A stretch of DNA of 20,958 bases from Paraglomus occultum (GCA_910592205.1 CAJVPJ010000608.1:1-20958), one strand, 5' to 3'; shown: positions 1-12,229, numbered from the stretch's first letter. Notes: generated by a model not told the origin, from the letters alone. Numbers and translations: made by a program.

Positions 1-945
1 CACGAATAGTGCGTTAATCAGATAAAGTGTTTAATATTAAGACATTTCAGCGTTCAAACATCGTATTCAAATTTCAATAGATATTATAATAAAGCCCGGC
101 CTGAATTACTACCCCGGCATAATGAGTGGATGATTTTTAATTATATAATAGCTTTTCTATTATGGCATGTTTTCTTCCTCTTAAGATTACATATGTTTTA
201 TCGACTAGCTAATGCGTTAACGATTTGTAGAAACCTTTCAATTTGGTCTTTGTAATAAAAGTTTTGAAAGAAACGTGTATTGATAATGCTTGGGCACGTT
301 GCACAGGTTGTCATATCATCTTGTCAAACGGAATGCGGGATGTTACGCTAATATTAATTAATATTTGCTTCATGTGATAATGGTGTGACAGATCATCTGA
401 CTGTTAGAAACTGTTTTCAACAAACGACGTTATATTATTTTTTCATCTTATCAAGAGCCCAAGAAAACCAAATGCAGGCTTGGCACAGCCGGATCTCTGG
501 GCTAATTAGACGTACTATAGACGCATACTTGAATATTGAATAATAATACTTTTTTGCACTTAATTGTAATTTCTTTTTTTTTTAATTAGAATAAAAAGAA
601 TAAGGTGAGATTGGGTACTTTGACAGATCGCCAAAAATCAGTGTTGTGACGGGGGGATTATAGAACTTTATATTGAGATAGAGAAACTCGGTAGTTTGGA
701 CACTTGCATAGTGCTTTTCGTATTGGATTCGGGAAAAGCTTTTTACAATGATTCCATGAATCGGATACATATGCACTGTTCGAATCAATTTTTTATATTA
801 ATCACGAAAATCGCACAAGACTTTTTACACGCATTTAACCACCATTTGACAAATCACCGACTGTTAAGCCTTGCAGTCTGTATCAATCTGGTTCTAATAT
901 TCAACTTGTCCTAATCATTTCCGTCAGATCGATCCTAACCAAACC
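1..945. other. Upstream AT-rich intergenic DNA
   Basis: No supportable gene here. Short open frames on both strands are low-complexity and lack family resemblance. The segment just before 946 is the presumed promoter and 5' leader of the SEC7-like gene; the ATG at 946 sits in a good eukaryotic context, with A at -3 and G at +4 (aaaccATGG). Confidence 0.5.
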
Positions 946-2577
946 ATGGCCACAACAGCACCCGAAACGCAACATGGACCCGAGATTGCTAGTGAGAGCG
1001 CAGATGAGGGAGTCGGGCATTCGTCTCATGATGCAGATTCGCACCCCTCATCAGAAATTGCATCACCGGCGAGTGCAATACAATCACATGTGAAATTTAA
1101 CGCGAATTTGACCTCGGTATCATCGAGTTCTGTATTTATTGTTAATGCTTTAGAAAGTATAACTTCTAGCAAAGAGGCAAGGAGGAACAAGAAATTGAAA
1201 GAGAGTGTGGCCAAAGCTTTAGGTAGGCTCTGCGTTAGAAACCCCAGGGGCAGATAAAGCCCGATGATTGGACTTAAAACATGCATCTAATTGCGCGTTT
1301 GATTTTCAAATGGTTCACTGATTATAATACGGGTTTATCCACAGATATGATTCAACATGATGAGAGTGGAAAAGAAAGGTGACTAGCATGATTGACTATA
1401 TTACTATGGTTTATTGCCGTCTCTAATTTTACTGTCTGTCGTCTTCTTTTTGTCCATGTTTCTCTTGTTCAATTCTTGTAGCCAAAACCTAAGCGGCTTT
1501 GACGCATATATAATTTTTGAACCTCTGCAACTAGCATGTCAAACAGGCTCCACGAGTTTAATGATCACAGCGCTCGACTGCATAAGTAAACTCATCTCTT
1601 ATAACTATCTCATAGAACACGACATTCGCTCTTCTACTCTGCCGATTGATACTACTTTACCTCCGACTGAAACCAAACCCGAGAATGAATCCGAAACCAC
1701 ACCGGCAAAGGTGGAGAAGCGACTGTTGATGGAAATGGTAGTTGATACAATTTGCGATTGTTTTGTCGGTGAGAGCACCGATGACAAGGTTCAATTACAG
1801 ATTATTAAGGTATAGAGAAGGCGGTGTGGGAGGAGTTTGGGAATTTGTTTACTCTATTTAATGAATACTACGACCGCGATAATATGCCGCACGCATTTGT
1901 TGAACTATTCTTCCTCGCCGTCTGTTCTTTTATAGGCCCTTTTGGCCGCAGTATCATCCACAACAAATCCGATACATCAAACCCCTCTCCTCAAGGCCAT
2001 CCGCACATCTTACAACATCTTTCTACTTTCTCGCAATTCGGCAAATCAAACCATAGCTCAAGGCACGCTGACCCAAATGGTTCACCATGTTTTTAGCAGA
2101 ATAAAACTTGACGGATTGACGGCCTCCCTTCCCTCTCCAACCTCTTCTATTCCTAATAGTAATTCCAACTCGAATTCTATCGCTGGGAACATTAATTCGC
2201 CCTCTACCATGTCATATGACAACATGCTGTCCCATACAATCGCCTCTTCTGGGACAGCCGAGACTGAAGTAGATTTGGGAACCATTACCAAATCAGATGG
2301 TGATGACGTTCATTCCAATGACGATGAGGATGAGGATAAGGATGAGGATGACGACGACGACGACGATGAGAACGTGAATAAAGCTGGGAAAATTGGGCAA
2401 TTGGAAGAAGGAAACGACTCTAGAGAGGAGATAATGAAGGCTGTTGAGGAAGAAATGGAAGGAATAAGAGGCGAGGATAGTAATGGGAAAGGTGCCCAGA
2501 ATGGAGGGAGAGGCGGTAGCGAAATTTACTATATCGAGACTTACTATAAAACTTTATTTTATCGAGGGAAAATTTAA
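946..2577 (+). CDS. SEC7: SEC7/BIG-type ARF-GEF, N-terminal DCB domain only (truncated)
   Basis: Four exons can be joined in frame: 946-1222, 1345-1378, 1482-1809 and 1936-2577. All three introns (122, 103 and 126 bases) are GT-AG. The product would be 426 residues. Residues about 63-270 match the dimerisation/cyclophilin-binding (DCB) domain of Golgi ARF guanine-nucleotide exchange factors: FEPLQLACQT, ALDCISKLISY, VQLQIIKALLAAV, RTSYNIFLLSRNSANQT and GTLTQMVHHVFSRI. The family promotes GDP/GTP exchange on ARF at the trans-Golgi through a central Sec7 domain. A Ser/Asn-rich linker and an Asp/Glu run (about residues 341-360) follow. The frame then enters a repeat at 2519 and stops at 2577. 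No HUS box or Sec7 catalytic domain follows on either strand; family members usually exceed 1500 residues. It is therefore a truncated copy, a rearranged allele or an assembly break. The family call is strong; the 3' end is uncertain. Confidence 0.8.
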
Positions 2578-2665
2578 TAATTCGGTTTTTTGTTCAGAGA
2601 AATTCTTGACTATAACGCGAAATTTACTATATCGAGACTTGACTATATCGAGTCTTGACTGTAAC
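2519..2665. repeat. Direct repeats with TATATCGAG core, possible transposon terminus
   Basis: A 24-base unit (gcgaaatttactatatcgag + actt) occurs exactly at 2519-2542 and 2617-2640. After the second copy a 16-base tandem motif, actatatcgagacttg then actatatcgagtcttg, forms an imperfect palindrome. Short tandem and inverted motifs of this kind are typical of subterminal regions of cut-and-paste DNA transposons. The first copy starts where the SEC7-like reading frame loses family resemblance, suggesting an insertion edge. No target-site duplication was identified. Confidence 0.5.
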
Positions 2666-2925
2666 TTGTTTAGGATTAATGCCTACCGATAGACATCAGG
2701 TCGTGAATAGAAAGCCTGACGCGCTCGGATTTGGCCAAATCTCCAGAAATATATGTACGAGTTTCAAGAAAGATAGCAAAGCTATGAGTTGGGTTTATCG
2801 TGAGCGATTTTTCTGCAGTGGTAAACATTGGCTTCATGGATGTCCGGCCAATTTACGACAATACTATTCTTGAGATTATCGAGACAAATGAAGCATACCG
2901 TTCAATGAGAATATAACAGTTGGTA
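2655..2925 (+). pseudogene. Decayed coding-like remnant, possibly a transposase
   Basis: Two overlapping plus-strand frames each look protein-like but are broken. One runs from about 2655 to a stop at 2873, with RKPDALGFGQISRN and KKDSKAMS. The other covers about 2788-2915 (VGFIVSDFS, MDVRPIYDNTILEIIE). Joining KAMS to VGFIVSDF by a frameshift faintly recalls a segment of DDE-type transposases abundant in these fungi, but that is memory-based and weak. Position between TATATCGAG repeats and an inverted repeat (2921-2929 with 2975-2983, TGGTAAGTA/TACTTACCA) fits a dead transposon. No catalytic triad can be assigned. Confidence 0.25.
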
Positions 2926-2983
2926 AGTAGTGGGCGATTGCTGAGAACAGGAACAAGTGCTTGAATGAATCTATTACTTACCA

Positions 2984-3572
2984 GGTGGCTGGCACCATAA
3001 TAGCAAACACATTTATTCATTTGGGCGAATTAGAAAAACGTACCAAGACAATTTATTGATTATAATTTTATCGCGGGTGCGGGGTGCATATCCGGATAGA
3101 ATACTTAATGGACAGATGCTAGCCCTTTTGATACGATCAAAAATGGGATAAAAATCCGTGTGCTGGATTGGAAATGAAACAGTGAAGCAAATATTCCCTT
3201 TTTTGATTACTTCAGGGTATTTGGATGCTCGCACTAACACTAAAAAGGAAGAAAATTAGATAAATCGCATATGACGTCCAATTTGTTACAAGCGCGTCCC
3301 ATTTATTCACTATGTACAGTACATATCAGAATACCCTATAAATACAAAATTTAATATAATTCTACACATGTCATCTAATAATACTAATAATGATAACGAT
3401 AATGATAATAGATATGTTGTCCTAATTTATCTCATTGCCCAATTATACATATCGATATGGATGGTATAGTACATCTTACTCTATAATGATTTAATTGGCC
3501 GCACCCTTGTTTCTACAATTATATTGATTGATGTTATACATTTCACAAATTTATATTAACATGCAGTCAGTA
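2984..3572. other. Intergenic DNA, 3' side of the kinase gene
   Basis: AT-rich, with a run of AAT/GATAAT-like simple sequence at about 3375-3410. The minus-strand open frame around 3013-3240 has no recognisable motif. The part near 3573 is the presumed 3' UTR and terminator of the kinase gene. Confidence 0.4.
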
Positions 3573-5057
3573 TCATATATCCGGATATGCAGACTGGCGA
3601 TTGTTTCCATAATTATTGACTGCTTCATCGGATGAGTAGTCCTGCTCTTCATTCACGTATAGCTGCTCAATAAGGCTTCTGTCTCTTAAATTCGGAAAAC
3701 GCAATAATCTGCTGACATAATGTGTGCCTGCTACCGGATCATACACTTCTCTTTCAAATTGTGCCAGGCTATCCGTAAATCGTTGGGCCTCATCGAAATC
3801 CCTACCCAGCTCACTCCTGCTTGTCATCTCAATAATCCAACTCTGTATAGTCTTATTTACTATAGCCGCGCTTGGTCTTTTAGACTGATCTTCATCCCAA
3901 CATTCCATCATCAGTCGGCTATAGGCTTTCGGTATTTCATCAACTTCCTCTGGCCTGCGTTGTTTGTAACATATCTCGTATGCAAGCCTTTCGTTATGCG
4001 GATTGTCATCAAATGGCCTTTGCGCAGCAGCAACAGACCACATGATCACACCGAAACTGTAAATGTCCGCCGCTTTAGTATATTCCTGCCCGAGTAATAT
4101 TTCGGGCGCAATATACGGTAACACGCCGTATACACCATTACTTAAAGATGAGTCGGCTGGTCCATTTAATCCAACATCAGCAATACGCGCGTCTACTGTG
4201 TTCGAGACGTGATTCAGATCCACTAACACATTGCCTCCATGTAGATTACCATGTATTAAATCAATTCTGTGGAGAAGTTCCAGTCCTTCTGAAATTCCCC
4301 AAATCGTTTCCACTCTTTTTTGCCAAGATAGCTCCAGTCCTTTTTTGTCTATAAAATCGTAGAGATTGCCAGCCTCGTAAAACTTCATTACGAACATGTA
4401 GCAGCCCGTCATGTCCCTTGTAATTCCATATGTATCTACCATATTGTGGTTGTAAAGAGCGTTTTGATTTTTAGACATCTGTCAATTTAAAATATAATAT
4501 TGGCATAAAAGGCAAAGTTTAAGCATAAAGAGCCCGTAGTATGTAATTACAAATAAAGTACATGAACAAAGTGGGAAAATATGCATTACATTCGATGATC
4601 TAAGCCATGTTGATTAATCACTGTTTCACTCCACACTCACCTTCTTCAAGAATTCCTTGCTCATTCCACACGAATTATCCAACCTCTTAAGTGCAACTTT
4701 AGTAGGACCCAGTCGTCTCCACTCTAATGAAATCTCATCCCAAACACTTCTCGGTCCTTCTAACCAGATAGCCTTATATACTGCACCGAATCCGCCCCTC
4801 TCATGATACGTGATGAGTTCAAACTGATCAAAGGGAATCCATTCCAAGAAATCTCCCCCTTGTTTGGCATTTTCTTGCGAGGCACGAACAATGGCATCAA
4901 TCTGCTCGTTCCCACTTGTCCAGGTTGAAAAGTTTTCTTGAAACCATTGTGATTCGCATGCATGACACCAATTGAAAATTGTACGTGCTCTACCACAATC
5001 GCGGCAGTTACCATAGCGTTCCGACGGTGGGGAAGGAGGTTGTGATGGTAAGTTCAT
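3573..5057 (-). CDS. Kinase-like protein, Glomeromycotina expanded family, probable pseudokinase
   Basis: Exon 1 is 5057-4641 and exon 2 is 4478-3573; a 162-base GT-AG intron (4640-4479, phase 0) joins them into 440 residues. Residues 18-34 hold two CxxC pairs (C18, C21, C31, C34), a likely zinc ribbon. The linker WTSGNEQIDAIVRASQENA and the lead-in LEWIPFDQFELITY are hallmarks of kinases expanded in arbuscular mycorrhizal fungi. The kinase domain spans about residues 80-345: GGFGAVYKA loop, VALK with Lys124, DVG with Asp240, APE at 263-265, and the ADIYSFGVIMW helix-F motif. Two key positions differ. The catalytic-loop Asp is Asn217 (HGN for HRD), and the helix-C Glu position reads Lys139 right at the splice junction. 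A tail with FDEAQRF and THYVSRLL follows, as in relatives. ATP binding may persist while phosphotransfer is doubtful. It is probably a signalling or scaffold protein; its target is unknown. Confidence 0.87.
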
Positions 5058-5746
5058 TGATATAATTTTTGCTTTATTTATAAAGAATTAAGTTTGTCGG
5101 TTTAGTTTGGAAATGTGGTCGACGTGCGTATTGTTGAATGTTGTGATAGTCAAAGACGTTTTACTCGCTGTTGTGTTTATGAATAGTGTATGGTAGAAAT
5201 GTCGATTCGGGTGTACTCGTTTTTCAACAATTACTATTTTGCAAAGAGAAAAGCCTTCGAATTCTTAATATATAACGAGGGCAATACTTTCGGCTGATAT
5301 TACTGTATTAATATAGAGCTTGGTGCTACGATGTCTATTGGGTTATTTTCTTGAGTAACATCAGATCAAAGCTAAAACCAGAACAATCATATCCGTGCAT
5401 TGTGCCAAAAACTATTTCACGTGGGCAAAAATCACTTCGAAATAATTAATTAATATTGCTCAAGTAATAAAGTACATTTATCAAATAATACAACAATCTC
5501 TGATACAAAAAATAGTTATACATTCAGTTGATTTTTACATCATAAATAAGTGTCCCTTTTTTAAAACTAAATCCATTCTATAAATTACTCGCCCACCTTC
5601 CCTGTTAATGAATCATATACATTGCATATTTACTATTCCACCCAGTACTATTATGGATGTCATTATTTCATTGCTCTACTATTTCATTGCTCTAATATAT
5701 TATGTCTTTTCATAACAAAAGTACAGGTAAAGCATCTGATGAACTA
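5058..5746. other. Intergenic region between kinesin 3' end and kinase 5' end
   Basis: About 690 AT-rich bases holding the presumed kinesin 3' UTR (side near 5746) and the kinase promoter and 5' leader (side near 5058). A pair of near-identical short repeats, ctatttcattgctct, occurs around 5660-5695. No gene is seen. Confidence 0.5.
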
Positions 5747-8700
5747 CTAGAAACACATAAATTTACTTCTCTTTGCTATTAACTCTTCCATTCTACTCTC
5801 TAACAACAGCCTAGCTCTCTCCGCCTTCTCTTTAGCTTTTCTCTCTTCCTCTCTAGCCTTCCTCTCCTCTTCAAAGCAATTCTGTAATTCTCTCTTTTCT
5901 TCTTGTACCGATTTGGCCTTTTCAAGTTCTGTTAATGCATTCTCCAGTTGCAGACGTAACTTCTTCACAGCCTCTGATGATTCGGTCTTTTCTTTTCGTA
6001 GCGTATCAAGTTGTTGCTTGGCAGTACGGAGCTCCCTTTCATATTCGGTGACTTCATTCTCAAGCTCAGATACTAATTGACTGTTTTGGACACTCTCTCC
6101 TTCCAACTTGGCAATCTTCTTTTGAAGCTTCTGTACTTCGGCTGATACGTCATTCTGTGTTTCGGGATGAGGAGATCGAGGGCGTTGAGGTATGCGTAGA
6201 GGTGGTGGCAGACCACCCGGAGACGAAACGTCGGGTGACGGTGGCGGAGGAAGCTCAGTGGGAGGAGGAGGAAGTGGTAGATTAGGTGGTGGAGTTGGAG
6301 GAAGTGACTTGAGCATATTTGCTGCAGCACCTGGTCGTAGTCCGGTACGTTTAACAATGTCTGATGAGAAAGAAGACGAACGTGACCGTGTTCGGGGACG
6401 TGTACGAGCGGCATTAACCATTGCATCAATTTCTGTACCTTGCATGTTGACGGTAGGCGCACTAACGACTTTTTGTGCATTCCTTCGTTCGAGATCGGCA
6501 ATCTTCTCTTGAAGTGATTTAATGAGTACATTCTGTTGTGTTATGGTAGCTTGGACTTTAGCCGGAATTGTGTTATCGTTGAGAATATTATGTGATGCGC
6601 CATCTTGTATGGTAGCACTTGGAAGAGACACATAGCCAGAGTCCCATGACTCATGACCTCCCTTGGTGTGAATTTCAGATCGATCCTTGAGTTCACGATC
6701 TAGTCTTTCATTTTCGACAAGCAACCTTCCAATTTCTCGCTCCATTTCTAAAGAATCCTGCTGTGCCTTTTGTTTTTTGTCCACAAGTTCATTCTCCAGT
6801 GAATTAATCTTGAGATTGAGTTCAGCAAGCATTGCTGCCGTTGAATTTCCTTCCGATCCAGAAGCTTGGAGTTGCTGAATCAACGATTCTACTTTCTGGT
6901 CCAGCTTCCCTCGTTCTTCAAATAGAGTTCTATTAGCTTGTTCAAGTCCTTCGTTTTCTGCTTCAAGAACATTGATTCTTTCTGTTAGAAGCGCATTCGA
7001 ACCGTTGGGTTGGGTAGATGATTTGTGTTGAGCGAGTTCAAGCTCGATTTGTTTCATTTGCTCTTCGAGGGATTTAACAAGCTCAACTTGCAACGCTTCA
7101 GAAGCCTGTGCCTGTTCGAGCTCGGTTTGTACTTTTGAGAGGTCTTCTTTCAATGATAGAACATCTAAATCTCTTTGTTCTAACAAGTGCTTTGTTTGAT
7201 CGTGTTGCATACTAATTTGTAGTATAGTGTTATACGGATCTTCATCACTTGCGAATATTTCTTCAGCTTGCTTTGACTTAAGTTCAGCTTCTGCCAACTT
7301 GGTTTCCAGTTCGTTCACTCTTTCGGTCTGCGCTCTCTCGGCAACTCTAGCATTTTCAAGTTCCAATCGGGTGTTTTCTATTGAAGCTTGTAGCTGTTCG
7401 ACTGTAGAACTGTTGGACGCTGATTCATTTTCAAGAATGGAAGTTACAGATCTCAGCTGTTCTTCCAATTCGGCGACAACCATAGAATGTTTCTCTTCGG
7501 CGGACCCCAGCTGTTCTTCCAATTCGTGAATAACCGCAGTCTGTTTCTCCTCAACAGCTTTAGCACCAGCAAGTTCTGATTTAACTTGTGTAATATCTTC
7601 TTCCAAGTGAGAGATCTTTTCTTCGTCTGCCTGTTTCGATTGAGTGTATTCTCGCTGTAATTCAGCAAGCGCCAATTCGAGGTCAGCCGTAGCTTTCTTA
7701 TAATCAGCATCTTTTTGTTCGAGCAATTTCGTAAGCTCATCACTACGCTGTAAGGACTCGTCCCTTTGTCTTTCGGTAGTAGATAGTTGATTCTCAAGTT
7801 CTGTCAGAATATCGTTCAATGCTTGCATTTCAAGTTTACTATTGTTAAGTTGCTCGCGAGCTGCTTTTTCATTTTCGGCTAATACTGTTGAGATCTCGTC
7901 CTCTAATTGCTTAACCATAACCTCAAGTTCTTCTTTTTGTTGCAGAGTCTTATTAAGTACCCTGCTGAGTTCGTTCAACTCGTCTGAACCAGACTCAGAA
8001 TTATTTCTAGTATTATATAATTCTTTTTGTAAAATTTCAATCTCACTTTCTAGCTTGACAACCAACTGCGACTGAGTTTCGAATGCATCTTTCAAATCTT
8101 GCAAGTCTTTGTCCACTTCATCCTTTGATTTGCGTGATAGTGCGAGATCGGCTTCGAGCTGTGTTTTTAGTTCTTGCATTTCTTTCACTAGATTTTCTTC
8201 GCTCTCTTGAGCCTTCCTGAGTTTCTCTTTTAACTCTTCTGCCTCTTCCTCTTTTTCTAACAATTGCTTCTGTATAATGTTCTTATCAAGCAGATCACGT
8301 TTTAGTACTTCAATAACGTCATGCTTTCGTTTTATATCTGCATTAAGTTCGTCAAGATGTGTTTGAAGAGAGGCAATAGTTTCCTGTTGTGTTTGCAAAT
8401 TGTCATCAGTTGTCGATTTGGCAGCAAGTTCTCCTTCCAATGCGGAAAGCTTTTCCTTGAGTGAATCGACAGTTTTCTGTGCGACGTCTGAAGAATTTGG
8501 GGAGGTCTGTGACGCTTTTGAGCTATCAAGTTGGGACTCTAATGACTTAATTTTCTCTTCCATTTGTCGAAGCTTCTCGGCTGCATCAGATTGATTTTCC
8601 GCTGCTTGATCAGTGAACTCATCAGATTTTGCGGCATCTTCATTAACGGACTCTAAAGACAAACGATATTGCTCCCTTGCTTCTTGAAGTTCGCTCTCCA

Positions 8701-11700
8701 GACGCTTTATTGTATCTTGTTGTTGCATGAAGGGTAGTAATAAGGAATTAATAGTCCGGTTTTTTATTTCAATTTCTTTTTCGAGATTTTTCATGTTTTG
8801 GCGAAGTGAAGCTTGCATTTCTTCGGATTGCGACTCGAAAGCTTGCTGGTTTGCCTTATTCGCTTCTAAAAGTTTCTCCTCCATTTCCTTTATCTTAGAC
8901 TCTAGTCCATCGACAGCGTCGTCGTTAATTTTGACATTCATCGCAGCTTCCTTCTCTTTAATAGCAGAGTGTAGCTGACCTTTTAATGTTTCTATCTCAC
9001 TCTCTAACACTAGTACATCATTACTCTTCCTTTGCTCGGCTAGAGACTCAACCAACCGTTGTCGCTCTTTTAGAGAATTGACCTCCTTGGCCAACTCTTT
9101 GACCAAATCAAATCGAGCAGCGACTTCACCTGTTTCAGCAGACGTGAGACCATTAATATGCTTATCCTTATTTAATTTGATCTCTTCTTTTAGTTTCTCA
9201 ATGATTTGCAAAGCTTCACGATGACTAGCTTGTAAGTGCGCAAACTCTTCCTTTATTGCTTCAACGTCTTGCAAATGATCGCCTTGCAACTTATTAAGCA
9301 ATGCAGTAGCATTAAGCTCATAATCCTCGGCGCCGCGAATTTCCGTACCCAGAGACCTTGCTCTACGAGGCTGCGGCCGTCCATCTGCTTGCTGTTCTCC
9401 AGAGGATGATTTAAGAGTGAAAGAATTTCGAGGAGTTGACATGTTTGGTAATTCAACTGCCATCATTTTTGCTTCTTGAAGCTGTGACTGTAGATCAGCT
9501 ATTTCATCAAGGCACGCTTGGTACTTTGTTTTGACATCCATGTATTCTGCAACCGTGGCACCGTGAATCCGTTGAAGGTCGGCTAACTTTCCTTCGAGCT
9601 CCGCGTTGGAGGAGTTATCCCGTTCATTTGTGGGCGTTGCAGCTTTGGAAGTTGTTGGCGTGGTAAATGGTGTGTCTTTATCAACGTCACTAATGATCGA
9701 AGAAGTCGATATAGATCTATTGTGAGAGACGTGGTCGTGGTCGTGTTCGTGCTCCTTGAGTTTTCTAAGCTTTTCTACTTCATTTATAAGCTCCTCGACT
9801 TTCTTTTCTAACTGGGTTATGCGACGGTTACGATCAGTAAGGGCATTAAGTAGCGTCTGTTTGTCTGCTTCGACATCTGCTTCTTTCAATCTATCTTCCA
9901 ATTCCTGATACGATTCTTCTTGTCGCTGGAGTCTCTTCTCTAAACGTTCACAAGTTTGAACAAGTTGTTGTCGAGCCTCTTCACTCTTAGACAATCTTGT
10001 CTCGAGATCTTGAATATAACCTTCGCTGTTAGACCCATTATTTTTCATTTGGTTGATTTTCGATCGCAGATCAGTAATTAGATCCTGGTCTTTTTTCTGT
10101 TCGTCGGCATGGCGTTCTAGCTTATTCTCAAGATCCTTGATATATAACTCAGCCGACGCCTCCCGTTCTTTTAATTTACCCAGCTTACTTCCGAGATCGG
10201 CAATCAGATTACCATTTTGTTCGATGGTTTGTTTAGCTTGTTCGATCTTGCTTTCTTGTGCGAGAAGTAAATTTTCAGAGTGGTTGAGAGCAGCTTGAGC
10301 GATGGCAAGTCGACTTTCTAATGCAGAGATTGACCTTTCATATTCTTCTATTACAGGTTCCACAGCGGCTTGAAAACTAGCAGAGGCATGTCTGAGAGAG
10401 ATTCGATCATCATCCTCTTTCCCGACGGCAAGATTACCATTTGGCATCTCACCATCTGCGTTCACGGCATTATCTTGATGCTTGGCAAGTTCAGCGTTTA
10501 GCTTTGCATATTTTTGTGATAATTCAAAATATGATTGCCGTAGTTCCATCAATTGTTCTTCGTATGCATCTATGTCAGCATTTTTCTGACCACTAGTTGA
10601 GCCTGCGCTTGAAGATACAGAAGCTCGGCGTAATTGTAATAAATTATCTTGACCGGCGCTTGGTGGTGTAACACTAGCGCCTGGTTCGCTAACGCCTCCA
10701 GCTTTTAATGATTTAATCTCTGCTCTTAATTTAAGTACTAAACTCTGTAAATGTTCTAAGTCATGCCATCCTACTTCTTCCTGATTGACCGACGCCGTAT
10801 TCTTGATGTTACGAGCTCTATTAGCGTATTTAAGTGTATTTATTGTTTCGTTAAGATTATATTCTGCAGGTGATACGCACGCAATCATGAGTGTTTGTGC
10901 GTTTCCACCGAGTGAGTCTTGTAACAAACGGGTGAGTTTCGAGTCCCGATACGGAATATGAGTTGTATGTTTTGCTTTGTTGGGATCGCCCAGAGCAGAT
11001 ATTACATTTCCTAATGCGAGTAAACCGGAGTTGATAGATATCCCTTCTTTTGCACGTTCACCGACTGCTGATGTGCGTTTTAACTACAACAAAAAGTGAA
11101 TCCATTTAGTGTCATTCAAGTTACATACCAAAATTTCTCGGGTTTATAAGATAAAAAATTTTCAAACTCATGAATCTGTAATAAATTATACGTCAAGGCA
11201 ACCCTCGTAAATTAGAAAAGACATGTATTGTGCGCGCAAAAAAAAAAACACATTATGCTATTTGCAATTACTCAGAATAGTTTTATATTCCCAAATATGC
11301 GTCTCTTTCATCTGTCTTCCAACTTACTTACCCTTTCACTGCCGGCCAAATCCACGAAATGAAATTTGCTGGTGATAGTGACCCAATTCCCTTCTTCTTC
11401 GGGTCTCTTCCCAATTCGAGAACTTGCCCTTGTCGGTGGTTGTAATCGAGTTGGTGTAGATGGCCGCACGATTCCCGATTGAGCAAGAGAAGACACAGGA
11501 TTCGCTCCGCCGGATGAGACTTGTTTTTGTTGAGTGAGAGTAACAGAGAATATTGCGTGCGATCGCGATGATTGAGCATTCATATCTGTTGCTCCCACTT
11601 GACGATTAAGTGAACCTCTCGTCAAGTGGCTGTCAGTAGAGTTATGGGTTAGGATAATGGTATTATGATGAATTTACGCAATACGTAGACGATGCCAGTC

Positions 11701-12189
11701 ATACCTCATTACTTCATCAGCAGAATTAACTTTGAATTCTTGTAATCCGTTCCATATAATTTTTCCCTTTGTGTCTTCTCTGATTGTTACTTGCGGTCGT
11801 TCCTCTCCATATGATTCTCCCAAAAGATCTATTAATTCTTCATTGTATATTTCAATAAATGATACCTTGGTTGTAAATCGTCGATTCTTATATTTTGGCG
11901 AGTTCATATGAGAGAAAACTGTTGCCATAGCTCGCGGAATAATGCCTTTTGTTTCTGGTGACTGTGATGTATTGTCTGCTGTTCCCATTGTGAATGTTTT
12001 CCCGGATGATGTTTGTCCATACGCTAGAATAGTCACATTGTACCCTAATAAAGATAATAGGTATTGATTGATTGATCGTTAATATAATAAAACTTGGTAA
12101 AGTGGGACTATTATGACAGAATCCCCCATTTCCCGTCCGGTTCTGTTAAACCATATTCTACATCATAACTATTACTTTCTTCCTCCGTT

Positions 12190-12229
<40 letters not shown>

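Noticed and set aside
582-914. Overlapping small frames on both strands upstream of the SEC7-like gene
   Set aside because: No motifs, AT-biased residues, and no splice or start context linking them to the downstream gene.
6192-6512. Plus-strand Gly-rich 106-codon open frame
   Set aside because: It is the complement of the kinesin proline-rich segment; the Gly runs follow from the Pro codons.
7227-8978. Several Ser-rich plus-strand frames (7227-7529, 7842-8075, 8400-8594, 8727-8978)
   Set aside because: All are antisense to the kinesin coiled coil; Glu/Leu-rich coding makes Ser-rich antisense frames.
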